From: Fimbriimonadales bacterium
GTDB lineage: Bacteria > Armatimonadota > Fimbriimonadia > Fimbriimonadales > ATM1
Reading direction: 5' to 3'
DNA: 64,000 bases
Assembly (NCBI GenBank): GCA_035559795.1
Contig: DATMAR010000012.1
Coordinates: forward strand, 186,001-250,000
Position 1 is the stretch's first letter; the number at the start of each line of letters is the position of its first letter. Below, piece after piece: positions 56,234 through 64,000 of this stretch. Made by a program: the position numbers and the translations under genes. The notes below the pieces were generated by a model that was not told where the DNA came from, ran no database searches, and worked only from the letters and a program-made list of their open reading frames with translations.

Positions 56234-57826
56234 ATGAAACTTGGTAGATTATTTTTCAACACGGTATTTCTTTCAGGTCTCATATCCCTCAGCACTTTTT
56301 CTTCTGCCTATGATTCTTTCCATGTAAAACTCAATGCACAACTCACTCTCAGCGATTTAGGCGCTTCCTCTGGAAATGGATGCTGGGGATACATTTCGGA
56401 ATCGGGGAGGGAATATGCCTTGATGGGGTGCGACAACAAGGTCGCATTCGTAGAAATCACCGACCCTGACAATCCGATTTACTTTGCATTCATTCCACAC
56501 ACCAGCAGCACTTGGGCTGATATCAAAGTTTACAAAAACTACTGCTATGTGGTGACAGAGGCGAGCGGTTCGGGAATTCAAGTTATAGATTTATCTCTCA
56601 TAGACAATCACACCGTCACTCTCGTGAACGTAGTTCCCTTTCCAGGACGCAGCCACAACGTTGCAGTGGATACGAAAAGCGGATTTCTCTACACAGCCGG
56701 TTCGCATGAAGGACCAGGAACGACCGTATGCTTTTCCTTAGCAGACCCAGCGAATCCTGTAAAAGTCGGTAAGGATTCTATGACAGAGAATTATGAACAC
56801 GACATCATGCCGTACACGTATACTGCCGGTCCCTATGCGGGACGCCAAATTCTTTTTTGTTCGAGCGAAGATAGAGGAGTCGAAATTTACGACGTTACGG
56901 ATAAAAACAATCCCTTTTTAGTAAAGACCGTCACGTACCCTAATATCGGTTACTGCCATCAAGCTTGGATGAGCGAAGACGAAAAATATCTTTATGTGGA
57001 TGACGAATTCGACGAATGGATTTGGGGTTACACTACGCGAACGATTGTGCTGGATGTAAGCAGTTTGGAAAATGCGCATTACGTAACGACGTTCACCTCA
57101 GGCTCGCCAGCGATAGACCACAACCAATATTATCGTGACGGATTTATTTTCCAAGCAAACTACACGTCTGGGTTGCGAATCTTCGATGCGAACGATAATC
57201 CGACATCCCCACCGCAAGTCGGATGGTTCGATACGTATCCTCTCGGAGACCCCGTCGCCTTCGAAGGGGCGTGGAATTGTTTTGCGTTTTTCAACAGCAA
57301 TACCGTAATTGTCAGCGATATCAACCGCGGGTTGTTCATCCTCGACCCGACCGAGGCTCTCACTCGTATCGTCGTTCCTTACGATTTGAAGTTGCTCAAG
57401 GGTTCGATTCTTTCGGGGGGGCTATCTGAATTAGCGTTCAGCGATGATGCATTTCTGCGCTTGCGTCCGTTTGCGTTGACCCCGCCCTCTCAGCCGCAAG
57501 TCCAAATCGAAATCTCCGGTACTTCTCCCTCGACGACCCCATCCTTGCTCGATTTCGATATCGAGTCTGCCACGGACATTTCAGGAATCATACAAACGAT
57601 AGAAATCCTAAATTACGAAACGAATAAATGGCAACTGCTGGATTCTCGAAACACTTCTTTATCCGATACAGAGGTGAAAGTATCGGCAACGGGCAACTTG
57701 CAGAATTATGTCAATCCTGCTGACAAATCCGTTCGCATACGTTTATCTTGGAAAGCCGAACGCTCATCGGTTGGATTACCTTGGACTGTAAGAGTGGATA
57801 AGGCAGTTTGGGACATCGCGCCATAA
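56234..57826 (+). CDS. Secreted LVIVD-type beta-propeller protein with shared C-terminal domain
   Basis: 530 residues. Signal peptide (about 1-25), then LVIVD-like propeller repeats (VAFVEITDPDNPIYFAFIP; ISYVTEASGSGIQVIDLS-type; GVEIYDVTDKNNPFLVKTV; SRGLFILDPTEALTRI) that resemble choice-of-anchor-B proteins. From about residue 385 comes the domain with SILSGGLSELAFSDDAFLRL, homologous to the ends of the proteins at 5973 and 51481, and it closes RVDKAVWDIAP. Shine-Dalgarno AAAGGAATG before the ATG. Surface or secreted role unknown. Confidence 0.85.
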   Translation: MKLGRLFFNTVFLSGLISLSTFSSAYDSFHVKLNAQLTLSDLGASSGNGCWGYISESGREYALMGCDNKVAFVEITDPDNPIYFAFIPHTSSTWADIKVYKNYCYVVTEASGSGIQVIDLSLIDNHTVTLVNVVPFPGRSHNVAVDTKSGFLYTAGSHEGPGTTVCFSLADPANPVKVGKDSMTENYEHDIMPYTYTAGPYAGRQILFCSSEDRGVEIYDVTDKNNPFLVKTVTYPNIGYCHQAWMSEDEKYLYVDDEFDEWIWGYTTRTIVLDVSSLENAHYVTTFTSGSPAIDHNQYYRDGFIFQANYTSGLRIFDANDNPTSPPQVGWFDTYPLGDPVAFEGAWNCFAFFNSNTVIVSDINRGLFILDPTEALTRIVVPYDLKLLKGSILSGGLSELAFSDDAFLRLRPFALTPPSQPQVQIEISGTSPSTTPSLLDFDIESATDISGIIQTIEILNYETNKWQLLDSRNTSLSDTEVKVSATGNLQNYVNPADKSVRIRLSWKAERSSVGLPWTVRVDKAVWDIAP

Positions 57827-57866
57827 AGTTTTTTCATAATCAATTTATTCCTTGTCTAAGACTCCT

Positions 57867-57897
57867 CGTTCACAACCTCTGGTTAGGAACGCCTTTT
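57867..57897. repeat. Family A palindrome with T-run
   Basis: CGTTCACAACCTCTGGTTAGGAACGCCTTTTT in outline; the hairpin with its T-tract could end transcription of the LVIVD gene. Confidence 0.6.
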
Positions 57898-57952
57898 TAA
57901 CCTTTCTAAACAAAGGGAATGTTACATATTTTGAGAAAACCCCTCCTTAAAG

Positions 57953-57985
57953 GTTCCCCCTGCTTTGCAGGGGGAACTGCTTTTT
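57953..57985 (+). terminator. Strong intrinsic terminator
   Basis: GTTCCCCCTGC-TTT-GCAGGGGGAAC, an 11-bp perfect stem, then TGCTTTTTG. It would stop transcription upstream of the peroxiredoxin gene. Confidence 0.8.
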
Positions 57986-58023
57986 GAAAACTGCAACTGC
58001 AAACAAAAAATAAATTGGCTCTT

Positions 58024-58054
58024 CGTTTCCAACCAAGCTTAGGAAACGCTTTTT
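58024..58054. repeat. Family A palindrome with T-run
   Basis: CGTTTCCAACCAAGCTTAGG with its second arm AAACG, followed by a run of T. Lies about 75 nt before the peroxiredoxin start. Confidence 0.55.
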
Positions 58055-58124
58055 TTCGTGGTAATGTATATTTAGTGTCTCGAAATTTCAGGAGTCATCA
58101 AAAAATCAAAAAGGAGGCAAAAAA

Positions 58125-58757
58125 ATGGCTCTGCAACTTGGAGATATCGTACCGAACTTCACCCAGAACTCGACCGAGGGTCCCATTGACTTCTATGAAT
58201 ATATCGGCGACAGTTGGGCAGTCCTTTTCTCTCATCCGAAGGACTTCACCCCGGTATGCACTACCGAACTCGGGGTCGTCGCAAAACTGAAGTCCGAGTT
58301 CGAGAAGCGCAACGTGAAAATCCTCGGATTGAGCGTAGACCCTGTGGAAAGCCATCTCGGATGGATTCAGGACATCGAAGAAACCCAGAACACGAAAATC
58401 AACTTCCCGATCCTCGCCGACGCGGACCGTAAAGTGTCGAACCTCTACGGGATGATTCATCCGAACGAGGATAACGTGTTCACTGTGCGAACGGTCTTCG
58501 TGATTGACCCGAACAAGAAACTACGGCTCACTATCACCTATCCCGCCAGCACCGGTCGCAACTTCGAGGAGATACTTCGCGTCATCGACTCTATTCAACT
58601 GACGGAATATCACAAAGTCGCAACTCCTGTGAATTGGAGAGATGGCGACGATGTGATTATTCTTCCTTCGGTAAGCGACGACGAAGCGAAAAATCTCTTC
58701 CCGTCGGGTTGGAAGGCGCTGAAACCATATCTGAGAATCACTTCGCAGCCGAAATAA
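58125..58757 (+). CDS. Peroxiredoxin, 1-Cys (Prx6) type
   Basis: 210 residues. LGDIVPNFTQ starts the thioredoxin fold. The peroxidatic Cys45 lies in FSHPKDFTPVCTTELG (PxxxT/SxxC), and Prx6-type HPNEDNVFTVRTVFVIDP and TGRNFEEILRVIDS follow. The C-terminal extension (WRDGDDVIILPSVSDDEA) is typical of Prx6. It reduces peroxides and is probably reduced by thioredoxin or glutathione-like thiols. Strong Shine-Dalgarno site. Codon use is cleaner and GC-richer than neighbours, as expected for a highly expressed gene. Confidence 0.95.
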   Translation: MALQLGDIVPNFTQNSTEGPIDFYEYIGDSWAVLFSHPKDFTPVCTTELGVVAKLKSEFEKRNVKILGLSVDPVESHLGWIQDIEETQNTKINFPILADADRKVSNLYGMIHPNEDNVFTVRTVFVIDPNKKLRLTITYPASTGRNFEEILRVIDSIQLTEYHKVATPVNWRDGDDVIILPSVSDDEAKNLFPSGWKALKPYLRITSQPK

Positions 58758-58794
58758 ACGGGATAGAAATTTTTTCGTTTCTAATTTCTTTTTT

Positions 58795-58880
58795 CGTTCC
58801 CGACCTCTGATTGGGAACGCTGTTTTTTGACCCTAAGGCTCTATCGAAATATCTCGTTCCCGACTTCTGGTTGGGAACGC
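58795..58880. repeat. Two family A palindromes with T-runs
   Basis: CGTTCCCGACCTCTGATTGG and its partner end at 58820; a second copy lies at 58855-58880. Each is followed by T-rich sequence (GCTGTTTTTTG; GCTTTTTTAA). They probably end peroxiredoxin transcription. The remaining 58881-59008 holds a short leader for the DinB gene and nothing else recognisable. Confidence 0.7.
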
Positions 58881-59008
58881 TTTTTTAACGTATGGTCTCT
58901 CTCGAAACGGAAACTGATTTCAAGCAATTAAAAAAGAATAGAAATTCAGTTAGCTTTTCACACCAATTAGTCAATGCAAAAAAAATTGTACGCTTTGAGG
59001 GATAATAA

Positions 59009-59488
59009 ATGTACATGAAAATTCGTGGCACAGAGGATTCGAAACCTAATCTGGATTCAGCCGCAGAGGCTCTTCGGCAAATCATAGATGGGAAAGATAT
59101 TCCATCCCCGAGTTCGCTTCTCCGAAATATCACTGCCGATAAAGCTGCTATTCGTCTTCCTTATTTTCCTTATTCGATTATAACCAACCTTGCACACGCT
59201 GTCTTTTGGCAAAACAATTGGCTGAACCGTTTGAAGGGAATTCGTTCACGACCTTTCACAGAAGATTGGAGGGTGCCGTCGAAAGAAGAGTGGGATAATC
59301 TTCGCGCTGAATTTCTTTCAGGATTGGAGGAAGCATTAATGTTAGCGACTATGAAACCTCCGAATCCTAAGATGCAGTCCGATGAAATGGCTGCAAAGGT
59401 GCTTTTCGAACTCGTAATTCACACTTCCTATCATTTGGGTCAAATCAACTTAATGAAACGTGCATTACGATTATCGAAGAAGCAATAA
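59009..59488 (+). CDS. DinB-like metal-dependent four-helix protein
   Basis: 159 residues. Pattern of a DinB/YfiT-like bundle: histidine in NLAHAVFWQNNWL and the second His set in HTSYHLGQINLMKRA, which together form the three-His metal site. Family members act in thiol or bacillithiol chemistry or stress response. GAGGGAT lies 9-10 nt before the ATG. Not linked to any recognisable pathway here. Confidence 0.83.
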   Translation: MYMKIRGTEDSKPNLDSAAEALRQIIDGKDIPSPSSLLRNITADKAAIRLPYFPYSIITNLAHAVFWQNNWLNRLKGIRSRPFTEDWRVPSKEEWDNLRAEFLSGLEEALMLATMKPPNPKMQSDEMAAKVLFELVIHTSYHLGQINLMKRALRLSKKQ

Positions 59489-59610
59489 ATGTTAGAGGAT
59501 AGATGCCTTTAATGCCTCAACTGCTCTGTAGTTAAGGCTTTTCTACGGTTTGATGCCTCAACTGCTCTGCAGTTGAGGCTCTTTCACTATAGCACTCCCG
59601 TACTAAATGC
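59489..59610. other. Short intergenic region with two family C palindromes
   Basis: Family C copies at 59514-59538 and 59554-59579, between the convergent DinB and msrA genes. They match the RAYT-linked element 50 kb away and may serve as terminators for both genes. Confidence 0.65.
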
Positions 59611-60207
59611 TTATAACCTTATTCCGTTCTTTTCGTAATATTGTTGATGATATTCTTCTGCAAGCCAAAACACATTTGCGGGTGCTATTTCCGTGGAAAT
59701 TTTCTTACCTTCTTTGCGCATCTTTTCGATGAGTTCTTCTGCTATTCGTTTCTGTTTTTCATTGCGATAAAAAATAGCGCTCCGATATTGATAACCCGAT
59801 CCGCAAGGACGTGAGGGATCGTGAATTCGGAAGAAGATTTCCAAAAGTTTTTCGAAGGAAACTTTATTCGGGTCGAATTCAATGAGCACAGCCTCGGCAT
59901 GTCCCGTGTCACCCGAACACACTTGTTGATACGTCGGATTTTCCCTGTTCCCTCCCGTATATCCTACGGCTGTAGCAATGACTCCTGAGGTTCGGCGGAA
60001 CTCCGCCTCGATTCCCCAGAATCAACCAGCGGCGAGCGATGCCAACTCATGACGCCGCGCTGCCGCTACCTCGTCGGGGTTTTGCGCCTTGCCGATATCC
60101 CCCGGGCGCGTACCGACCCTTTGCAATGCCTCTTCTGGCTTCGAAAAATTCAATGCGCACATAGTTACTATAACGACAAACACCACGATGACGCTCGAGA
60201 TATTCAT
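59611..60207 (-). CDS. msrA: Peptide methionine sulfoxide reductase A, probable selenoprotein (in-frame UGA)
   Basis: Read through one UGA (60022-60024), the frame gives 198 residues. Residues 1-21 form a hydrophobic anchor or signal (MNISSVIVVFVVIVTMCALN). Residues 47-66 read EVAAARRHELASLAAG-U-FWG, where U replaces the catalytic Cys of the family motif GCFWG. Then EAEFRRTSGVIATAVGYTGG, NPTYQQVCSGDTGHAEAV (Cys97), FFRIHDPSRPCGSGYQYRS (Cys135) and EEYHQQYY follow. All are conserved MsrA motifs, although the usual NRQG segment is shortened to RPCGSG. A stem-loop follows the UGA. Because the frame is clean on both sides and the UGA lies exactly on the nucleophile, selenocysteine is favoured over a nonsense mutation. 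No sel genes are in the window. Confidence 0.85.
59983..60024 (-). promoter_or_regulatory. Candidate bacterial SECIS element after the msrA UGA
   Basis: On the mRNA, UGA (60024-60022) is followed by UUCUGGGG, a 6-nt gap, the hairpin GGCGG-AGUU-CCGCC (60007-59994), GAA and CCUCAGGA, which pairs with UUCUGGGG with two GU wobbles. The result is a two-part stem with a GU-containing apical loop 14 nt downstream of the UGA, in the range of bacterial SECIS elements. Confidence 0.6.
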
Positions 60208-60268
60208 CTACACTCTAATTATCCCACATCTGAGGCACTTAGTCGAAAACCTCGTATTTTTTTCCGTC

Positions 60269-60302
60269 TTGACATACGATTCGAGGATTATTGTTATATA
60301 AT
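60269..60302 (+). promoter_or_regulatory. Candidate promoter of the RRM gene
   Basis: A perfect TTGACA at 60269-60274 is followed by TATATAAT-type sequence at 60295-60302, a spacer of 20-22 nt, longer than the ideal 17. It predicts a 5' leader of about 100 nt before the start codon at 60411. The Shine-Dalgarno is AAAAGGAGGT. Confidence 0.45.
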
Positions 60303-60410
60303 AAACGTATCTTAGGCTCCGAACCCGCAAGTTGGCATTCTGAACCTCTAAGCAGACTGTTGACCGAGAGCGAACCCGAGCCTGGACCAGACACCTAAAA
60401 GGAGGTCAGA

Positions 60411-60710
60411 ATGGCAACAAAATCGTTATATGTCGGAAATCTTCCTTATTCCACCACTGAGGTTCATTTAGTGGACCTTTTCGCCCCTTACGGAGCTCGC
60501 TCCGCCCGCATCATCGAAGGTCGGGGATTCGGTTTCGTAGACGTTGACGAGGAGCAAGCCGATGCAGCCATCGCGGCTCTCGACCAAAGCGACCTCGGCG
60601 GACGTACTATTAGAGTAAGCGAAGCCAAACCGCGCGAAGAGCGTCGAGACAATGACCGATATCGCTCGAAAGGAAACTTCGGCGGTCGTGGTCGTGGCAG
60701 AGGAAGATAA
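60411..60710 (+). CDS. RRM-type RNA-binding protein
   Basis: 99 residues. RNP2 is SLYVGNLPYS (5-14) and RNP1 is GRGFGFVDV (about 38-46), the signature of a single RRM as in cyanobacterial Rbp proteins. A basic Gly/Arg-rich tail (GNFGGRGRGRGR) adds RNA affinity. Such proteins are often cold-induced and bind mRNA or act in stress granule-like roles. A leader of about 100 nt and a strong Shine-Dalgarno site suggest regulated, high expression. Confidence 0.94.
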   Translation: MATKSLYVGNLPYSTTEVHLVDLFAPYGARSARIIEGRGFGFVDVDEEQADAAIAALDQSDLGGRTIRVSEAKPREERRDNDRYRSKGNFGGRGRGRGR

Positions 60711-60892
60711 TCAAAGGTTAAGTCACACCTTCCTCAAACTCGTCTTCTTTGTTTTAGAGAAGCCCCAAAACCCGAGGCTCGATTTTTCTACTTTAGAGAA
60801 GTTGCTCTGAGTATAGGCTAAATCATCGAGAAATATTAGGTTCTAATCTCGTCTTATAATTACTTTTGGCTTTTATTGGAGGTGCTGTTACC

Positions 60893-62146
60893 ATGAGAAT
60901 ATCTTTAGGGCTTTCTTGCTCGGTTCTAACATTATTCTGGTGTACGGCAAGTCCTCAAGCCCAACCCAGCCGTTTCATCGAAAAACCCGGAGTGCTCGAA
61001 TTCTCCGGAATGATGATAGTTAAACCCCATTCGTTTTCGACTCTTGTTCAAAAGACAGGAAATTCAGCATTTGCTTTGATGTCGCAAATCGCTTCGCGCA
61101 TGCGTATTCTTTCGAACACTTTGGAATACCACGACGAAGTGGACGAATACATTGTCGCTGTCCCGAAAGGATTCGATGAAAACACATATTCCGAGCGTTT
61201 AATGGGCACTGGGTATTACGAATACGTGATTCCGAATTGGATTGTGTATCCAGTAACTGATCCGAATGACCCGCTTTATCCACAGCAATGGCAACACGTG
61301 AATATTGCCTCAGCAAAAGCATGGGACATCTATACCGGCACTTCGAACATTATTTGTGCATTCACCGATACTGGTGTAGACCATTTGCATCCGGACCTTC
61401 TGACTTCACTCGTGCCCGGTTACAACTCCGCGAGTGGACAAGCCGAAAGTGATGGCGGCGATACGAGCGATATCAATGGCCATGGCACCCATGTAGCCGG
61501 ATGCGCAGCGGCAATCGGGAATAACCTCATCGGTGTCGTCGGTGTAGGTTGGAATTTCAAAATCATGCCGATTAGGGTAACGAATTCACCCGGTGGAAGC
61601 GCTTCCTTGGATGACCTCTTAGAAGGGGCACGTTGGGCAGTAGATCACGGTGCTAAGGTTATCAGTGCGAGTTATTCAGGGGTCGAGTATTCTACCATCC
61701 AGACCACTGGTGCATATATTCGCTCTAAGGGCGGACTTTATCTCTATGCGGCAGGAAATTCGTCCACGAATCTTTCCTGGTTTGACTATCCTGACGTCGT
61801 GGTAGTTGGTGCTACAGACCCCAATGACAACCGCGCTTGGTTTTCTTCTTACGGCAAGGCAGTAGACGTTTTCGCACCTGGAACGGATATATGGAGTACG
61901 TATATAGGTGGTGGGTATGCGGCTTTAAGTGGAACGAGCATGGCAACTCCCATTGCAAACGGTGTCTTTGCAATCGTTTGGTCTTTCAACCCCAAATTGA
62001 CTTCGCAACAAGTCGAATTGATCGTTGAACGCTCTTGCGATGATTTAGGAGCAAAAGGCAACGATAGTACTTATGGCTGGGGTCGGGTGAATTCCTTCAA
62101 AGCGCTTAAGTCTGCAAGGGCTGGTAAGCTCCCAGGGATCCCGTAA
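60893..62146 (+). CDS. Secreted subtilisin-family (S8) serine protease
   Basis: 417 residues from the ATG at 60893, which has GGAGGT 8 nt upstream; an in-frame upstream start (60866) lacks this. Signal peptide (MRISLGLSCSVLTLFWC), inhibitor-like propeptide (about 20-115), then the catalytic domain with Asp in FTDTGVDHLHPDL, His in NGHGTHVAGCA and Ser in SGTSMATPIANGVFA, the full triad. No C-terminal domain. Exported protease that probably degrades peptides outside the cell or matures other surface proteins. Confidence 0.94.
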   Translation: MRISLGLSCSVLTLFWCTASPQAQPSRFIEKPGVLEFSGMMIVKPHSFSTLVQKTGNSAFALMSQIASRMRILSNTLEYHDEVDEYIVAVPKGFDENTYSERLMGTGYYEYVIPNWIVYPVTDPNDPLYPQQWQHVNIASAKAWDIYTGTSNIICAFTDTGVDHLHPDLLTSLVPGYNSASGQAESDGGDTSDINGHGTHVAGCAAAIGNNLIGVVGVGWNFKIMPIRVTNSPGGSASLDDLLEGARWAVDHGAKVISASYSGVEYSTIQTTGAYIRSKGGLYLYAAGNSSTNLSWFDYPDVVVVGATDPNDNRAWFSSYGKAVDVFAPGTDIWSTYIGGGYAALSGTSMATPIANGVFAIVWSFNPKLTSQQVELIVERSCDDLGAKGNDSTYGWGRVNSFKALKSARAGKLPGIP

Positions 62147-62390
62147 AAGAGTTTCAATAGCGGCTATCTACAGCACTACTTTTTTGAGGTAGTGTTTAAC
62201 TTCTCCACGGTATTTCTATTTGCGTGGAGGAGTGCGAATCGATATAAACAAAAATTACTGTAAAAGTTGCTGGGAATTAAAAAAATAATTCCGAAAGAAC
62301 GAATATCCTCAACAAAAGGATGTAAAATATGAATTCGAGGCAAAAGATATGTCTTTTGCCAAGTTTCGTTGGAAAAGAGAGGTGAGAAGA
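62147..62390. other. Intergenic region with hairpins
   Basis: An imperfect hairpin (CACTAC...GTAGTG, about 62174-62199) and CTCCACG...CGTGGAG (about 62203-62229) follow the protease stop. A perfect 9-bp hairpin GGCAAAAGA-TATG-TCTTTTGCC lies at 62339-62360, about 30 nt before the PEP-CTERM start. No gene is seen. Confidence 0.4.
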
Positions 62391-63008
62391 ATGAAACTTC
62401 TTCGCTTAGCAACGTTTCTAAGCGCTTCCTTTCTCGCGAGTTGTGTCTTCGCACAGCTCACCGCGATAGGCCCATTCTCAGGGCTATATAAAGAAGGCTT
62501 CGAAGGAGCAGACTTGCCCAAATTCCAGTTCCTTCCACACTATGATGTGTTCGGAGGCGCTGGAGATATCTATCAAGTCGGTTCTGGCCAAGGCTTGCAC
62601 ATCACGACTGGTTGGAGTTATTACTACGTCACGTATCCTCATGGTGGGCAGTATTTCATGGGCCCCACTTATGGAGTCGGAGTCCGTTGGGAATTCGATG
62701 TACCAGCGATGCGTTTCGGAGGATATTTCACCACGAACTATAAAGACTCCGGGGCTACAGCGTACTTCTATGATGCCGCTGGTGGGTTGATAGGTGTAAT
62801 GCCAATCCAAGCCATAGCAGGAAACTCGGCCTGGGCATGGGACGGCTGGCAATCCAGCGTTCCCATTAAAGCCGTCGAGATCTTCTCGAACTGGGGCGCA
62901 GGACATATCATGCACGATGATATGGAGTACGACCCCGTTCCTGAGCCAGCCACGTTGGCTGTACTTGGTTTAGGGCTTGCGGCATTGATTGCAAGAAAGC
63001 GCAAATAA
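62391..63008 (+). CDS. PEP-CTERM sorted secreted protein
   Basis: 205 residues from the ATG at 62391 with AGAGGTGAG upstream; the longer frame from 62349 lacks a signal. Signal peptide ends near VFAQL. The mature part is beta-rich with YYYVTYPHGGQYFMGPTYG and no known domain. The C-terminus PVPEPATLAVLGLGLAALIA plus RKRK is a PEP-CTERM sorting signal: PEP motif, transmembrane helix and basic tail. An EpsH-type exosortase should process it; none is in the window. Confidence 0.88.
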   Translation: MKLLRLATFLSASFLASCVFAQLTAIGPFSGLYKEGFEGADLPKFQFLPHYDVFGGAGDIYQVGSGQGLHITTGWSYYYVTYPHGGQYFMGPTYGVGVRWEFDVPAMRFGGYFTTNYKDSGATAYFYDAAGGLIGVMPIQAIAGNSAWAWDGWQSSVPIKAVEIFSNWGAGHIMHDDMEYDPVPEPATLAVLGLGLAALIARKRK

Positions 63009-63128
63009 TCTAGAGCCTTCTTTGGTGCATTAGGGGCAAGGATGGTTTTGAGCCTTGCCCCTATCATTCTGCAACGAACGCCTCTTTAGAGACTCACCAT
63101 CCCTCATTGTTAATGCCAAACTTTTTAG

Positions 63129-64000
<872 letters not shown>

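Larger units (their letters stand above)
57827..58124. other. Intergenic region with terminators and family A repeats
   Basis: About 300 nt: family A copies with T-runs at 57867-57897 and 58024-58054, a strong terminator at 57953-57985, and a Shine-Dalgarno AAAAAGGAGG before the peroxiredoxin gene. No gene is seen here. Confidence 0.6.

Noticed and set aside
59611-60207. msrA as a simple nonsense-mutated pseudogene
   Set aside because: There are no other stops or frameshifts, motifs are conserved on both sides, the UGA replaces precisely the catalytic Cys, and a SECIS-like stem follows. It is not fully excluded without the sel genes.
60208-60410. tRNA gene in the msrA-RRM gap
   Set aside because: No cloverleaf with a TTCGANNC T-arm and matching acceptor stem could be found; the gap looks like a promoter and leader.

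Overview
The window looks like a chromosomal contig from a bacterium of moderate GC content, probably a member of the Armatimonadota (Fimbriimonadia-like). The lineage is inferred, not proven. It rests on the futalosine menaquinone enzyme MqnC, an archaeal/eukaryotic-type prolyl-tRNA synthetase, a PEP-CTERM protein, several secreted beta-propeller proteins that share one C-terminal domain, and a 23S-5S locus with no 16S gene beside it. No phage, plasmid, CRISPR array or tRNA gene was seen. About 55 genes are supported; two of them run off the window ends.

Layout. 1-5.8 kb: an edge-truncated secreted-type protein, a Ser/Thr kinase with zinc ribbons, and divergent UDP-GlcNAc 2-epimerase and RmlA-type nucleotidyltransferase genes. 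6-10.5 kb: a HAF-repeat secreted protein, a REP-associated tyrosine transposase (RAYT) inside arrays of its palindromes, a Gfo/Idh/MocA oxidoreductase and a YHS lipoprotein. 10.5-13 kb (minus): rpoZ-dnaJ-prmA. 13-20 kb: a lipoprotein, a glycosyltransferase, the 2-oxoacid dehydrogenase genes E1 alpha, E1 beta and E2, and a TPR protein. 20-28.3 kb: an ABC-2 permease, mgtE, mqnC, alaS, a glycosyltransferase and an SLBB protein. 28.6-33 kb: the translation/secretion cluster ffh-rpsP-khpA-rimM-trmD-rplS-lepB. 33-40.6 kb: recG, a MutL-family ATPase, a PCD, a PAS-GAF-HD-GYP regulator and a serine hydrolase. 40.6-49 kb: a fibre-like repeat protein, an unknown secreted protein, and the rRNA locus (23S, an inserted lipoprotein gene, 5S and a decayed second 5S), followed by a molybdopterin oxidoreductase remnant. 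49-64 kb: a dicarboxylate symporter, HIT protein, ferritin, cupredoxin-propeller protein, miaB, LVIVD-type protein, peroxiredoxin, DinB protein, MsrA, RRM protein, subtilase, PEP-CTERM protein and partial proS.

The most notable observation is msrA at 59611-60207 (minus). Its reading frame is intact on both sides of a single UGA that sits exactly at the catalytic cysteine of the GCFWG motif, and a stem-loop follows directly. This fits a selenocysteine-containing methionine sulfoxide reductase that ordinary gene calling splits in two.

Other structure includes three palindromic repeat families (A, B and C below) at gene ends, a protein gene lodged between 23S and 5S, a degenerate second 5S gene, a frequent encoding of Gly-Gly and Pro-Pro as GGGGGG and CCCCCC, and several genes whose -10 box lies 7-8 nt before the start codon with no Shine-Dalgarno site, as expected for leaderless mRNAs.
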